Positions 1-9,427 of a stretch of DNA of 64,000 nt are shown here, one piece after another. Position numbers and translations under genes: made by a program. Location: contig JBAOID010000018.1 in NCBI GenBank assembly GCA_037045435.1, positions 248,001 through 312,000 on the forward strand, written 5' to 3'. The stretch is from CBDUEF01 sp018063485. Lineage in GTDB: Bacteria > Pseudomonadota > Alphaproteobacteria > Rhodobacterales > Rhodobacteraceae. The notes under the pieces are model-generated. The model had not been told where the DNA came from. It worked only from the letters and a program-made list of their open reading frames with translations, and did no database searches. Position 1 is the first letter of the stretch, and every line of letters begins with the position of its first letter.

Positions 1-24
1 CAGGGCCTTTTGGTAATTTGCGCC

Positions 25-1695
25 TTAGTGGCCGCGGGCGTGGTCCCAATCGCTCTGCTTGGGCAGCGTTTCGAACGTATGCTCGGGAGGCGGGCAGGAC
101 AGCGTCCATTCCAGCGTGTCGGCGTATTCGTTCCAGTAGTTGTTCACGGTGATCTTCTTGCCGTAGCGCAAAGTGTAGAACAACACGCCAAGGAAGAAGA
201 TGAAGGAGGCAAAGGACAGGAATGCCCCCATCGACGAGACCCAGTTCCAATAGGCAAAGGCCTCGGGATAGTCGATGTAACGGCGCGGCATGCCCTGACG
301 GCCCAGGAAGTGCTGGGGGAAGAAGGTCAGGTTCGCGCCGATGAACATCGCCCAGAAGTGCAGCTTGCCCGCCCATTCCGGATACTGCCGTCCCGACATC
401 TTGCCGAGCCAGAAGTAGATACCGGCAAAGATGCCGAACAGGGCGCCAAGGCTCATCACATAGTGGAAATGCGCAATCACATAATAGGTGTCGTGATAGA
501 CGCGGTCCACCGGGGCCTGCGCCAGCACGATGCCGGTCACGCCGCCGACGGTGAACAGGAACAGAAAGCCAAAGGCCCACAGCATCGGCGTCTTGAACTC
601 GATCGAGCCGCCCCACATGGTTGCAATCCATGAGAAGATCTTGATGCCGGTCGGCACCGCGATCACCATCGTGGCCAGCATGAAGTAGCTTTGCTGGGTG
701 ACGGACATGCCCACGGTATACATGTGGTGCGCCCAGACGATGAAGCCCAGGAACCCGATTGCGACCATGGCATAGACCATCGGCAGATAGCCAAAGATCG
801 GCTTTTTCGAGAAAGTGGCAACCACCTGGCTGATGATGCCGAAAGCCGGGATCACGATGATATACACCTCGGGGTGGCCAAAGAACCACAAGATGTGCTG
901 ATACAGGATCGGATCACCGCCGCCCGAGGGCTGGAAGAAAGTGGTGCCGAAGTTACGGTCGGTCAGCAGCATGGTGATGGCACCGGCCAGAACCGGCAGA
1001 GCCAGCAAGATCATCCAGGCGGTCACGAAGATCGACCAGGCGAACAGCGGAACCTTGTGCATGGTCATGCCCGGCGCGCGCATGTTCAAAAAGGTGGTGA
1101 TCATGTTGATCGAGCCAAGGATTGACGAGGCACCCGACAGGTGAACCGCGAAAATCGCAAGATCCATCGAATAGCCGCCTTCGCCTGTCGAAAGCGGCGG
1201 ATAAAGCACCCAGCCCACGCCAGAGCCAAGCTGATCATCACCGCCCGGCGAGAACACCGAAGCCACTGCCAGTGAGGTGCCGGCGATATACAGCCAGAAC
1301 GACAGGTTGTTCATGCGCGGGAAGGCCATATCCGGTGCGCCGATTTGCAGCGGCATGAAATAGTTGCCAAAGCCGCCAAACAGCGCCGGGATCACGACAA
1401 AGAACATCATCAGGATGCCGTGGGCGGTGACGATCACGTTCCAGACATGGCCGTTCGGGCTACAGTCACTGGAAGCGTCTGCGACAAAGCGCAGGCCCTC
1501 GGCGCACATGTATTGAACGCCCGGATACATCAGTTCGAGGCGCATGTAGACGGTGAAGATCACCGAGATCAGGCCAACAAAACCGCCGGCGAAGAGATAG
1601 AGAATCCCGATATCTTTATGGTTCGTTGACATGAACCAGCGGGTGAAAAACCCGCGGTTGTCATGCTCGTGGCCATGGATGGCTGCGTCGGCCAT
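25..1695 (-). CDS. ctaD: Cytochrome c oxidase subunit I, aa3 type
   Basis: Catalytic haem-copper subunit of the aa3 terminal oxidase: it reduces O2 with electrons from cytochrome c and pumps protons across the inner membrane. About 556 aa, normal for the family, with twelve membrane segments expected. Visible ligands are the low-spin haem histidine in TAHGILMMFF, the CuB histidine and cross-linked tyrosine in GHPEVYI, the paired histidines in WAHHMY, and the haem ligands in IAHFHYVMS. The start at 1695 (MADAAIHG) is chosen because GGGAG lies about 6 nt upstream; an ATG at 1701 touches that GGGAG. An FNR-like box lies about 100 bp upstream. Subunits II and III are not in the window. Confidence 0.97.
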   Translation of the reverse strand: MADAAIHGHEHDNRGFFTRWFMSTNHKDIGILYLFAGGFVGLISVIFTVYMRLELMYPGVQYMCAEGLRFVADASSDCSPNGHVWNVIVTAHGILMMFFVVIPALFGGFGNYFMPLQIGAPDMAFPRMNNLSFWLYIAGTSLAVASVFSPGGDDQLGSGVGWVLYPPLSTGEGGYSMDLAIFAVHLSGASSILGSINMITTFLNMRAPGMTMHKVPLFAWSIFVTAWMILLALPVLAGAITMLLTDRNFGTTFFQPSGGGDPILYQHILWFFGHPEVYIIVIPAFGIISQVVATFSKKPIFGYLPMVYAMVAIGFLGFIVWAHHMYTVGMSVTQQSYFMLATMVIAVPTGIKIFSWIATMWGGSIEFKTPMLWAFGFLFLFTVGGVTGIVLAQAPVDRVYHDTYYVIAHFHYVMSLGALFGIFAGIYFWLGKMSGRQYPEWAGKLHFWAMFIGANLTFFPQHFLGRQGMPRRYIDYPEAFAYWNWVSSMGAFLSFASFIFFLGVLFYTLRYGKKITVNNYWNEYADTLEWTLSCPPPEHTFETLPKQSDWDHARGH

Positions 1696-1795
1696 TGGCA
1701 TCTCCCGTTTTCATTGCATTGTGCCACCGGCGATGGTTTCACAGGGGCTTACCTCATTGTGTTTAGTTTGACCGCGACCGTAGGGCAATGCTCAC

Positions 1796-1811
1796 TTTGA
1801 CACAGATCAAA
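1796..1811. promoter_or_regulatory. FNR/FnrL-like box upstream of ctaD
   Basis: The sequence TTTGACACAGATCAAA reads as TTGAC-N4-ATCAA, one change from the FNR-family consensus TTGAT-N4-ATCAA. It lies in the divergent gap between ctaD and the YdeI-like gene, about 100 bp from the ctaD start. Control of oxidase genes by an oxygen-sensing FNR homologue is established in Rhodobacter relatives; its use here is inference. Confidence 0.4.
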
Positions 1812-1920
1812 TTTAATGATCCTATTTTGATCGGCGGCTGTGTCATAACCGCCCATATCAGGGGCTTTGCCGGTTTTTGTTGACGCAAGGAGCGGATGCC
1901 GTGCCGAACCGGAGCAACCA

Positions 1921-2538
1921 ATGAAAAATGAGTCGCAGCCGGATCGCAAGACAGAGCAGACCGAGCGGGTTGGCGAATTGTTGGCACGTCCTGCGTGGAA
2001 CGCCGAGCGCAAGGCACTGCGCGCCTGCTTGTTGGCCGGCGGGTTGGTGGAAACGGTCAAATGGGGCCAGCTTTGCTATATGCATGAGACGCGCAATGTC
2101 GCGATCATCTTCGCGATGAAGGCAAGTTGCGGGATCGGGTTTTTCAAAGGCGCGCTGTTGAGCGATCCTGCCGGGCGGCTTGCAAAGCAGGGGCCAAATT
2201 CACAGGCGATGCGCGAATTCCGCGTCACCGATCTGGCCCAGATCGAAGCGGCACAAGCCGACATACGGGCGCTGATCCTTGAGGCGATCGCGGTTAAATC
2301 CGCAGGGTTGAAAGTGGCGTTTGCGCAAAAGCAGGCATTGGTCTTGCCGCCTGAATTGACCTCACGGTTCGATGCAGATCCGGCGTTTGAGCGGGCCTTT
2401 TGCGCTTTGACGCCGGGGCGCCAGCGAGGTTATGTGCTGCATTTTACAGGGGCAAAACAGAGCGCAACGCGGGCGGCGCGAATTGAAAAATACCGGTCCC
2501 GGATCCTGGCGGGAAAAGGCATTGTGGACCGCGAATGA
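1921..2538 (+). CDS. YdeI/OmpD-associated, DUF1801-like protein
   Basis: A soluble protein of about 205 aa. Residues ~25-125 resemble the DUF1801 fold (WGQLCYM, followed by a hydrophobic strand and GIGFFKGALL). The C-terminus has the YdeI/OmpD-associated signature: LTPGRQRGYVLHF, then AKQSATRAARIEK. The family's biochemical role is unknown. The start at 1921 is preferred over the in-frame ATG at 1867 because a purine-rich CCGGAGCAACC precedes it. It is divergent from ctaD and its stop sits directly before the terminator hairpin at 2541. Confidence 0.7.
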   Translation: MKNESQPDRKTEQTERVGELLARPAWNAERKALRACLLAGGLVETVKWGQLCYMHETRNVAIIFAMKASCGIGFFKGALLSDPAGRLAKQGPNSQAMREFRVTDLAQIEAAQADIRALILEAIAVKSAGLKVAFAQKQALVLPPELTSRFDADPAFERAFCALTPGRQRGYVLHFTGAKQSATRAARIEKYRSRILAGKGIVDRE

Positions 2539-2540
2539 AA

Positions 2541-2565
2541 AAAGGCGGCCCGGTGGGCCGCCTTT
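2541..2565. terminator. Bidirectional intrinsic terminator after cycA and the YdeI-like gene
   Basis: A perfect 11-bp stem (AAAGGCGGCCC / GGGCCGCCTTT) with loop GGT. Read on the minus strand it is followed by five T, so it mainly ends the cytochrome c2 transcript whose stop is at 2583. It lies 2 nt after the stop of the convergent gene and can serve both. Confidence 0.85.
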
Positions 2566-2582
2566 CGGGAGTGTTCAAAGGC

Positions 2583-3011
2583 TTATTCTGCCGGTTTGAG
2601 CGAGGCGAGATAGGCCGCGATGTCATCGCCGCCCTTGGCGAGCTTGAAGGTCATCTTGGATTTCGCAGCCGCATCGCCGGTTTTCTCTTGCAGCCATTTG
2701 CTTGGGTCAACGACATAGGCGGCCAGTTCTTCCTCGGTCCAGACGGTGCCAGCAGCGCCGACAGCCTTGGTGGCTTCGTCATATTTATCGGCAAATTCAG
2801 CCTCGGTTCCGACGACGCGACCGATCACGCCATACAGGTTCGGGCCGGTCTTGCCGCCCTTTTGAATGGCGGTGCCATCATCGGCGATGATCGAATGGCA
2901 GGCTTTGCACTTTTTGAAATCGGATTCGCCTTTGGCAGCATCAGGATCGGCAAAAGCCGGAGCGGTCAGCGCGGTCAGGGCGAAGGCGGCAATCAGGGTC
3001 AGTTTGGTCAT
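2583..3011 (-). CDS. cycA: Periplasmic cytochrome c2
   Basis: A soluble periplasmic electron carrier between the bc1 complex and terminal oxidases. 142 aa with a signal peptide of about 21 residues ending AFA. The haem is attached at CKACH (C35, C38, H39), and the distal methionine is M120 in KMTFKL. The sequence follows the class I cytochrome c2 pattern of Rhodobacter (KTGPNLYGV, GDAAAKSKM). Being close to ctaD fits a donor for the aa3 oxidase, although the two genes are separate units. The symbol cycA is by family resemblance; another cytochrome c2 paralogue remains possible. Confidence 0.85.
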   Translation of the reverse strand: MTKLTLIAAFALTALTAPAFADPDAAKGESDFKKCKACHSIIADDGTAIQKGGKTGPNLYGVIGRVVGTEAEFADKYDEATKAVGAAGTVWTEEELAAYVVDPSKWLQEKTGDAAAKSKMTFKLAKGGDDIAAYLASLKPAE

Positions 3012-3157
3012 TTGGTCCTCATCAATGGATCGGCGGGCGGCGAAGCAGTCGAATCGCCAAAGGCGTATTGCAGGTACAAGTTAAACCTCGGAACGGGAAA
3101 CGCAACTTGCATGCTTGTCGCAGGCCAAGGTTGGCCGAGATAAGGCCAAAGGTTACT

Positions 3158-3808
3158 TCAATCAAAGTATTGCGGAAAGGTCTTGATCAAGGCTGCATCG
3201 AGGTCAGCCATGATTACCGGCAGGCCCAGATCGACCAGCGAGGTAACGCCATGGTCACGGATGCCGCAGGGCACGATGCCTGAAAAATGCGAAAGGTCGG
3301 GTTCAACATTGATCGAGATGCCGTGAAAGCTGACCCAGCGGCGCAGTTTCACACCGATGGCGGCGATTTTATCCTCGGTGGGTTTGCCATCCGGGCCGGG
3401 GCGATCGGGGCGGCTGACCCAGACGCCAACGCGGCCCGGGCGGCGCTCGCCCTTGACGTTGAATTCGGCCAAAGTCGCGATCACCCAGTTTTCCAGCGCG
3501 CAGACAAATTTACGCACATCGCGGCCACGGCTGTTCAGATCAAGCATGCAATAGGCCACCCGTTGGCCGGGGCCGTGATAGGTGTATTGCCCGCCTCGGC
3601 CCGCCGTGAACACCGGAAAGCGGTCGGGATCGGTCAGATCGGCGGGGTTCGATGAGGTGCCGGCAGTATAGAGCGGCGGATGTTCCAACAGCCAGATCGC
3701 CTCGGGGGCGGTGCCTGCGGCGATTTCGGCCACGCGGGCCTCCATCGCTGCGAGGGTTTCCCGGTAGGGCGCAAGCCCGTCCAGATGCTGCCATTCCACC
3801 TTGCCCAT
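3158..3808 (-). CDS. lipB: Octanoyl-ACP:protein N-octanoyltransferase
   Basis: Transfers octanoyl from acyl carrier protein to the lipoyl domains of 2-oxoacid dehydrogenases and GcvH, the first step of de novo lipoate attachment in the cytosol. Family motifs are clear: GRGGQYTYHGPGQ in the N-terminal half, the catalytic lysine in AAIGVKLRRW, and the acyl-thioester cysteine in IVPCGI. About 216 aa, the usual length. The start at 3808 (MGKVEW) is preferred to 3814 because GGGGA then lies about 6 nt upstream. It stands alone, with cycA downstream and tRNA-Leu behind it. Confidence 0.95.
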   Translation of the reverse strand: MGKVEWQHLDGLAPYRETLAAMEARVAEIAAGTAPEAIWLLEHPPLYTAGTSSNPADLTDPDRFPVFTAGRGGQYTYHGPGQRVAYCMLDLNSRGRDVRKFVCALENWVIATLAEFNVKGERRPGRVGVWVSRPDRPGPDGKPTEDKIAAIGVKLRRWVSFHGISINVEPDLSHFSGIVPCGIRDHGVTSLVDLGLPVIMADLDAALIKTFPQYFD

Positions 3809-3936
3809 CGCCATTCCCCGCCGTTGATCGTGCTACATGTGGCGCGGCAGGGTGCAGATTGCAACGGGGCAGCAAAATCCCTCTTTTCATCAGCCAAGAC
3901 AGCGGCTAAAGAACCGCCATCCCAGCCGGATCAAGT

Positions 3937-4023
3937 GCGGATGTGGCGGAATTGGTAGACGCGCAGCGTTGAGGTCGCTGTTCTTTAATCGGAGTGAAAG
4001 TTCGAGTCTTTTCATCCGCACCA
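3937..4023 (+). tRNA. tRNA-Leu(GAG)
   Basis: An 87-nt class II tRNA. The 7-bp acceptor GCGGATG/CATCCGC is followed by discriminator A and an encoded CCA. The anticodon stem is CAGCG/CGCTG with loop TTGAGGT, giving anticodon GAG at 3971-3973 for CUC/CUU codons. A long variable arm and a T-arm containing GTTCGAGTC are present. Confidence 0.95.
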
Positions 4024-4069
4024 ATCCGGCAGGGATCAAAGCGCCAAGGCGCAGCAGTTTCCAGAGAAT

Positions 4070-4870
4070 TCAATCGCTGAAGGTAAAGGTCATGCCGTCA
4101 TGGGCGGGGCTGGTGCCTGCGGGCAATTCGCCCAGCAAAGTGGCATAATCCATGTCTATGTGCATGTTTGTGATCACCGCCGCTTGCGGTTTCGCCCGCG
4201 CGATCCATTCCAGCGACAGTGCAAGATGCGCATGGGTGGGGTGGGGTTTGCGGCGCAGGGCGTCGAGAATCCAGCATTCAAGCCCCATCAGATGTGGCCA
4301 GACCGCCTCGGGGATCGCCACCACATCGGGCAGATAGGCCAGATTGCCGACCCGAAACCCCAAGGCGTCCATCGAGCCGTGATCGACGGTGAAGGGGGTG
4401 AAGCGGATTGCACCGCCCGCGCCGCTGATGTCAAACGGGCCGTTGATGTCGTGCAGATCAAGGATCGGCGGATAGGGCGAGCCGTGTGGCTGCACGAAAG
4501 CATAGGCAAAGCGCGAGATCAGCGCATCCTGGGTGGGGGCATCGGCCCAGACCGGCAGGCGGCGGTGCTGGTTATGCACAATCTGGCGCAGATCGTCGAT
4601 GCCATGGACATGATCGGCGTGCGAATGGGTGTAGACCACGGCGTCAAGCGTGCCGATGCCCGCGCCCAAAAGCTGATCGCGCATGTCGGGCGAAGTGTCG
4701 ATCAGAACGCGGGTGATGGCGTCGCCGTTGATCCGTTCCACCAGCAGCGAGCAGCGACGGCGGCGGTTCTTCGGCTCGGATGGGTCGCAATGGCCCCAAT
4801 CGCCACCGATGCGCGGCACACCTGCCGAAGAGCCACAGCCCAGAATGGTAAAGCGAAGCTGGGCCATCAT
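4070..4870 (-). CDS. MBL-fold metallo-hydrolase, PhnP-like
   Basis: A 266-aa metallo-beta-lactamase-fold hydrolase. The metal motif HSHADHVHGIDD is present, and the N-terminal GCGSSAGVPRIG with the following CDP segment matches the PhnP/phosphoribosyl cyclic-phosphate phosphodiesterase group. The substrate cannot be assigned, because such proteins also occur away from phn genes, as here. Its ATG overlaps the TGA of tatD, so it is the last gene of the leftward SPOR-dacC-tmk-holB-tatD operon and probably translationally coupled. A second in-frame ATG lies at 4867. Confidence 0.8.
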   Translation of the reverse strand: MMAQLRFTILGCGSSAGVPRIGGDWGHCDPSEPKNRRRRCSLLVERINGDAITRVLIDTSPDMRDQLLGAGIGTLDAVVYTHSHADHVHGIDDLRQIVHNQHRRLPVWADAPTQDALISRFAYAFVQPHGSPYPPILDLHDINGPFDISGAGGAIRFTPFTVDHGSMDALGFRVGNLAYLPDVVAIPEAVWPHLMGLECWILDALRRKPHPTHAHLALSLEWIARAKPQAAVITNMHIDMDYATLLGELPAGTSPAHDGMTFTFSD

Positions 4871-5656
4871 CGAACCTGCGCGCGGGTAAAGAGGCGGTCG
4901 AAATTGGCGGTGGTGGCGGCGGCGAACTCGGCCTCGCTCACGTTGAACAGTTTCGCGCCTGTCTTGGCGGTGAAGGCGGTATAGGCCGGTTCATTGCGGC
5001 GCCCGCGATGGGGCAGGGGGGCAAGATAGGGGCTGTCGGTTTCCAGAAGGATATGGTCCAGCGGGGCGGCGGCAAAGATATCGCGCAGCATCTTGCGATT
5101 TGGGGAAGGTGGCGATGCCCGACATCGAGAGGTAAAAGCCCATATCGAGCGCCGCCTGTGCGAGGGCTGCGCCCGAGGAAAAGCAGTGCATGACGCAAGT
5201 ATAGGGGGCCTGGTCCATGCCTTCGCGCAATATCCGGGCCATGTCGTCATCGGCGGCGCGGGCATGGATGATCAGGGGCAGGCCGGTTTGCTGGGCGGCC
5301 TGGATATGGACACGAAGCGCCTGTTGCTGGGCCGCAGCACTGTCGGCGGTGTAGTGGTAATCAAGGCCGGTCTCGCCGATACCCACGCATCTGGGATCAT
5401 CCGCCAGCGCCACCAGATCGGCAAGGGTGAAGGGCGGATGCTCCGCCACGCTCATCGGATGCACACCTGCGGCATAGAACACGCCTGGATAGCTCGCGGC
5501 GATAGCGCGCACGGCGGGCAGGTTCGGCAGTTTGGTGCAGATGGTGACCATGCGTTTGACGCCAGCGGCATGGGCGCGGGAAATGATTTCCGGCAGTTCC
5601 TCGGCAAAGTCGGGGAAATCGAGGTGGCAATGGCTGTCAACGATTTCAAAGGCCAT
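4867..5656 (-). CDS. tatD: TatD family metal-dependent hydrolase, frame broken by one extra base
   Basis: A TIM-barrel DNase/hydrolase of the TatD family. The N-terminal frame has the metal motif DSHCHLDF and then GETGLDYHY and IIHARAADDD. The C-terminal frame carries LLETDSPYLAPLPHRG and RNEPAY. The two frames join only if one base near 5092 is skipped (FPKSQ to MLRDI). The full span is 790 nt, that is 3n+1, giving about 262 aa once corrected. The same +1 pattern affects many genes here, so a sequencing error is likelier than true loss. It follows holB by 5 nt and overlaps the next gene. Confidence 0.85.
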
Positions 5657-5661
5657 GGGCG

Positions 5662-6787
5662 CTACCTCGGGGCGAGCAGTTTCGCCTGTTCATCAATTTT
5701 CAAAAGCATATCCATCAGAAGTGCGGCAGGGTCAAGGTTGACCGCCTTGCCCCGACGCGCACGCAGGCCAAGGGTTTGCGCCAATTCCGCCCAAGCGCGG
5801 GCGGCTTGGGGGGTGGGGGAGAGGCGCGCGATCAGATCGGCCTCAGTCGGGGCGGCCTCGGGCGGGGTGTGTTGCAAGATGCCCGCGCGGGCAAGGCGGG
5901 CAAGGAAGAGATCAATCAGGGTGACGATCAGATCAAAGCGCGATTCGGCCCCCTTGGCGGCCCCGGCATCGGCAAGGGTTTGCGCCATCGGGCGATCCAG
6001 CCGGGGCAGGGTGGTGAAGAGGCGGATCAGCGTGGCATAGGTCTTGAGGCCGTCAAGATTGGTCAGCCGGAAGGCCTCCCCCACGGAACCGCCGGCGAGT
6101 TCGGATAGGGCTGCTGCGCTGTTGGGGGGCCACTTCGCCGCCTGCCTGGGTCAGCGCATCCGACAGCGCCTGTGGCGGCAGGGGGGCAAGGCGCAACTCT
6201 CGGCAGCGTGAGCGAATGGTGGGCAAAAGGCGCGCGGGTTGGTGGGCGATCAGCAGCAGGGTCACGCGGGCAGGGGGTTCTTCGAGCAGTTTCAGCAGCG
6301 CGTTGGTGGCCTGCGGGTTCATCTCGTCCAGGCAATCAAGGATGGCGACGCGGCGACCGCCATCGGCAGAGGAAAGGGAGAAATAGTTTTTCAGCTTGCG
6401 GACTTCATCCACCGAGATGATCTCGGCCAGTTTGGCCTTTTTCTCATCATAAGCGCGGCGCAGCAGGAAAAACCGGCCCTCGGCCTGTGCCGCCATGCGG
6501 CGGGCAACCGGGTGATCGGCGGCGATGTCAAGGCTGGTGGGCGGCGGCGGGGCGAACATGCCGCCATCATCGTCGGGGGTGGCCAGCAGAAAGCGGGCGA
6601 TGCGCCAGGCGAGGGTGGCCTTACCGATGCCCTTGGGGCCGGTGATCAGCCAGCCGTGGTGCAACCGGCCCGAGGTGTAGGCGGCCAGAAACTCGGCCTC
6701 GGCCGACGATTGGCCGAAAAGATGCAAGGTGTCGCGCGGATGCGGCGCGCCCTCGATCCGGTCGGATTGTGGGATCTCGTCGCTCAT
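5662..6787 (-). CDS. holB: DNA polymerase III delta-prime subunit, frame broken by one extra base
   Basis: Clamp-loader delta-prime subunit. It has an AAA+ fold with GPKGIGKATLA, SVDEVRKLKNYFSL and LLKLLEEPP, the last typical of DnaX/HolB proteins. The C-terminal third lies in a second frame (SVGEAFRLTNLDG onward). The frames join if one G is removed from the run of six G at 6124-6129, a classic homopolymer error site. The span is 3n+1, giving about 374 aa corrected. The start at 6787 overlaps the tmk stop as ATGA. A tmk-holB-tatD order is common in bacteria. The gene is normally essential, so true inactivation is improbable. Confidence 0.88.
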
Positions 6788-7407
6788 GGGGGCAGATGCG
6801 CAAGGACGGCGACCAGAACCTCGGCGGCGATTTCCTCGGGCGGGCGCGCGCCGTTGATCACGCACAAACGGGCGGGATTGGCGCGGGCGAGGGCCAGAAA
6901 GCCGTCACGGGCCTTTTGTTGCACGGCAAGGCCCATATCCTCGAACCGCATTTCAGTGCCGGCACGGGCGGTAGCGCGGGCAAGGCCCAAGGCCGGATCA
7001 ATGTCGATCAGAAAGGTCAGATCGGGTTCAACGCCGATCATCAGGGCGTGTAACTGATCCACAGCAGCGGCCAGATCGCCGCGCGTGATGCCCTGATAGA
7101 TGCGGGTGGAATTGGCAAAGCGGTCGGTGATCACCACCTCACCACGGGCCAGCGCCGGGCGGATGGTTTTTTCAAGGTGATCGCGGCGCGCGGCGGTGAA
7201 GAGAAGCAGTTCGGTTTCCGATGACCATCGGTCGGGATCGCCTTCAAGCACCAGGCGGCGGATGTCTTCGGCCCCCGGTGACCCACCGGGTTCGCGGGTG
7301 AGCAAGGTGGCATGGCCCGCGGCGCGCAAAGAAGCCGCCAAAGCCTTGGCTTGAGTGGATTTGCCTGACCCGTCGATGCCTTCAAAGCTGAGGAACGCAG
7401 CCCCCAT
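6784..7407 (-). CDS. tmk: Thymidylate kinase
   Basis: Phosphorylates dTMP to dTDP for dTTP synthesis in the cytosol. 207 aa, the standard length. The P-loop is GIDGSGKST near residue 10. The DR-F motif (ITDRFANSTRIYQG) and TREPGGSPGAEDIR match the family. It begins 1 nt before the dacC-type stop region and ends inside the holB start codon, so it is cotranscribed with its replication partner and with cell-wall genes upstream. Confidence 0.96.
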   Translation of the reverse strand: MGAAFLSFEGIDGSGKSTQAKALAASLRAAGHATLLTREPGGSPGAEDIRRLVLEGDPDRWSSETELLLFTAARRDHLEKTIRPALARGEVVITDRFANSTRIYQGITRGDLAAAVDQLHALMIGVEPDLTFLIDIDPALGLARATARAGTEMRFEDMGLAVQQKARDGFLALARANPARLCVINGARPPEEIAAEVLVAVLAHLPP

Positions 7408-7408
7408 C

Positions 7409-8560
7409 CTAGCTGGCCGGGGCCTTGTCAGACCAGTAGAGCGCTTTCAACTGAAGTGCCGCCGTCAGCAGGCGTTTGGTGAAACCGCCCTTGGCAACAT
7501 CAGCTTCGGCCACCAGCGGAATGCGATGGTCTGGCATGTCGGGCATGTGGATCACCAGTTCGGCCACCGGCGCGCCCTTGATGATCGGGGCGGTCAGCGG
7601 GCCAGTGTAGACGATATCGGCCTTCAGCCCGTCATGGGCGATGGCGGGCACAAGCAGGGTGATATCCTCGGCAGGAACCAGACCGACGGTATCGGCTGCC
7701 CCCATATAGACCTGCGCCTCGGCCAGCCGTTGCCCGGATTTGGCCACGGTTTTCAGTGCGAACTGGCGAAAAGCCCAAGCGGTGATGCGCTCGGCCTCTT
7801 CGGCGCGTTCGGTGTCGCTGGTCAGGCCCGAGATAGCGAAAATGATCCGCCGGTTGCCTTGTTTGACCGATCCAACCAACCCGTATCCCGCCTCGGAGGT
7901 ATGGCCGGTTTTCAAGCCATCCGCGCCGATGTTCAGCTTTAGCAGCGGGTTGCGGTTGTTGGCATTGGCCGGTGAGCGGTTCTTGTAATCGTAGGAGGTT
8001 TGCGAGAACACCTTGTAAAGCTCGGGGAAATCCTCGATCAGGCGGCGGGCGAGCATGCCCAGATCGCGCATGCTCATCCGTTGACCCGGATCGGGCCAGC
8101 CGGACGCATTGGCGAAATGCGAATCCTCAAGCCCAAGGGCTGCGGCACGGGCAGTCATCTGCTCGGCAAAGGCGGCTTCGCTGCCTGCCAGCCCTTCGGC
8201 AACCACAACGCAGGCGTCATTGCCCGAATTGATGATCATGCCGTGGATCAGCTCTTCAACCGTGGGCCGGTCCTGTTCGTTGAGAAACATGGTCGAGCCC
8301 TGCATCGCCTTGGCGTTCGATGTCACGGCAAAGGTGGTGTCCATGCTGACGCGACCATCCTTCAGCGCCTCGAACAGCATGTTCACTGTCATCAGTTTTG
8401 ACATCGACGCGGGCGGCACCGACTCTTCACCGTTCTTGTCCATCAGAACGGTGTGGGTGGTCATGTCGTAAATCCACGCGTGAGTGGCGCGGGTCTCGAA
8501 CGCCTGCACGGGCAAGCCAACCCCCAAGAGAGCCAGAGTGAGGATCATGAAGCGAAGCAT
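7409..8560 (-). CDS. D-alanyl-D-alanine carboxypeptidase (class C low-molecular-mass PBP)
   Basis: A periplasmic serine carboxypeptidase (DacC/DacF family) that trims the terminal D-Ala from peptidoglycan pentapeptides. 383 aa with a 20-residue signal peptide (ends VQA). The active-site triad motifs are present: S52-M-S-K55, SGN in NSGNDACVV, and KTG in LKTGHT. The C-terminal ~110 residues form the PBP5-like beta domain and end in a helix that could anchor it to the membrane. It is the second gene of the operon, 15 nt after the SPOR lipoprotein gene. Confidence 0.93.
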   Translation of the reverse strand: MLRFMILTLALLGVGLPVQAFETRATHAWIYDMTTHTVLMDKNGEESVPPASMSKLMTVNMLFEALKDGRVSMDTTFAVTSNAKAMQGSTMFLNEQDRPTVEELIHGMIINSGNDACVVVAEGLAGSEAAFAEQMTARAAALGLEDSHFANASGWPDPGQRMSMRDLGMLARRLIEDFPELYKVFSQTSYDYKNRSPANANNRNPLLKLNIGADGLKTGHTSEAGYGLVGSVKQGNRRIIFAISGLTSDTERAEEAERITAWAFRQFALKTVAKSGQRLAEAQVYMGAADTVGLVPAEDITLLVPAIAHDGLKADIVYTGPLTAPIIKGAPVAELVIHMPDMPDHRIPLVAEADVAKGGFTKRLLTAALQLKALYWSDKAPAS

Positions 8561-8575
8561 GGCAGCGTCCTTTGT

Positions 8576-9427
8576 CTATCCACGTTTCAGAATATAGGCG
8601 TCTTTGAAGCCTGCGGATTTGATCTTTGCCAAGATGGTGCCGTCGCCTGCCGCCGTGACGCTCCAGAAGGCTTTGCCCTGGCTTTCCTCTTTGCGCACCG
8701 TTGCGGCAACGCCTGCTTTGGTCAACGCATCAGCGGCACGCTTGGCATTGGCCTCGACCGAGAAGATACCGATCTGGATCAGCCCGCCCGAAGATGGTGC
8801 AGCGGGTTTGGCTGCGGGCATGGCAGGAGCGGTCGGTTTTTCCAGAGGTTTGGCGGTGGCTTTGGCAGGTGTTCCATCATCGGCAGCCGCCTTGTCGATA
8901 GCCGCCCCAGCGACCGCGTCAATCGAGGTGGTGGCAATGCCTTCCGAGGCGTCCAGAATGGGTTTGGTCGCATCCGGGGTGGCCGTCGGGGCTTCTTCAC
9001 GGCGCAACGCGGTTACACTCAGCTTGCCGGGCTGGCCCGCCAGCAACCCCAGCGCACTGGCGGCATCGGATGAGATCTGCAGCTTTGGCCCCGGATTGTC
9101 GCGTTCGCGCCGAAACAGCGCGCCGATGACGAATTTGCCATTGGCCGGGTTGCGCAGGATCACGCGCTCGGGGTCTTTGGCATCGGGCGAGGCCACCCAG
9201 ACGCCGCCCAGCGACGGGCGGCCATCCCAAAGTGCCTCATCACTGACCTGAAACACCTGCGGTGCCTCGACATCGCGGTCCACCAGCTTGACCGAGCGCG
9301 AGGGCGCGGGTTTTGCCTCACCGGCAGTCGGCTTGCTGGCCAAAGGGTTTGCCCCCGGCTCACAGCCCGCCAGCGCCACAATGGTGCCAAAGCCAAGGAT
9401 CAGATTTCTGATCGACGTACCTGCCAT
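8576..9427 (-). CDS. SPOR-domain lipoprotein
   Basis: A 283-aa exported protein whose lipobox LAGC places a lipidated cysteine at residue 22. The middle is low-complexity Ala/Lys/Pro sequence. The C-terminal ~75 residues form a SPOR domain (GLIQIGIFSVEANAKRAAD to KDAYILKRG) that binds denuded septal glycan. In alphaproteobacteria SPOR lipoproteins are often RlpA-related, but no double-psi barrel catalytic segment is obvious, so RlpA is not asserted. It heads the operon that runs down to the MBL hydrolase; pairing with a D-Ala carboxypeptidase suggests a role in septal wall processing. Confidence 0.8.
   Translation of the reverse strand: MAGTSIRNLILGFGTIVALAGCEPGANPLASKPTAGEAKPAPSRSVKLVDRDVEAPQVFQVSDEALWDGRPSLGGVWVASPDAKDPERVILRNPANGKFVIGALFRRERDNPGPKLQISSDAASALGLLAGQPGKLSVTALRREEAPTATPDATKPILDASEGIATTSIDAVAGAAIDKAAADDGTPAKATAKPLEKPTAPAMPAAKPAAPSSGGLIQIGIFSVEANAKRAADALTKAGVAATVRKEESQGKAFWSVTAAGDGTILAKIKSAGFKDAYILKRG

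Noticed and set aside
5090..5100. Programmed frameshift in tatD
   Set aside because: No slippery heptamer or downstream structure, and the same +1 defect occurs in many unrelated genes.
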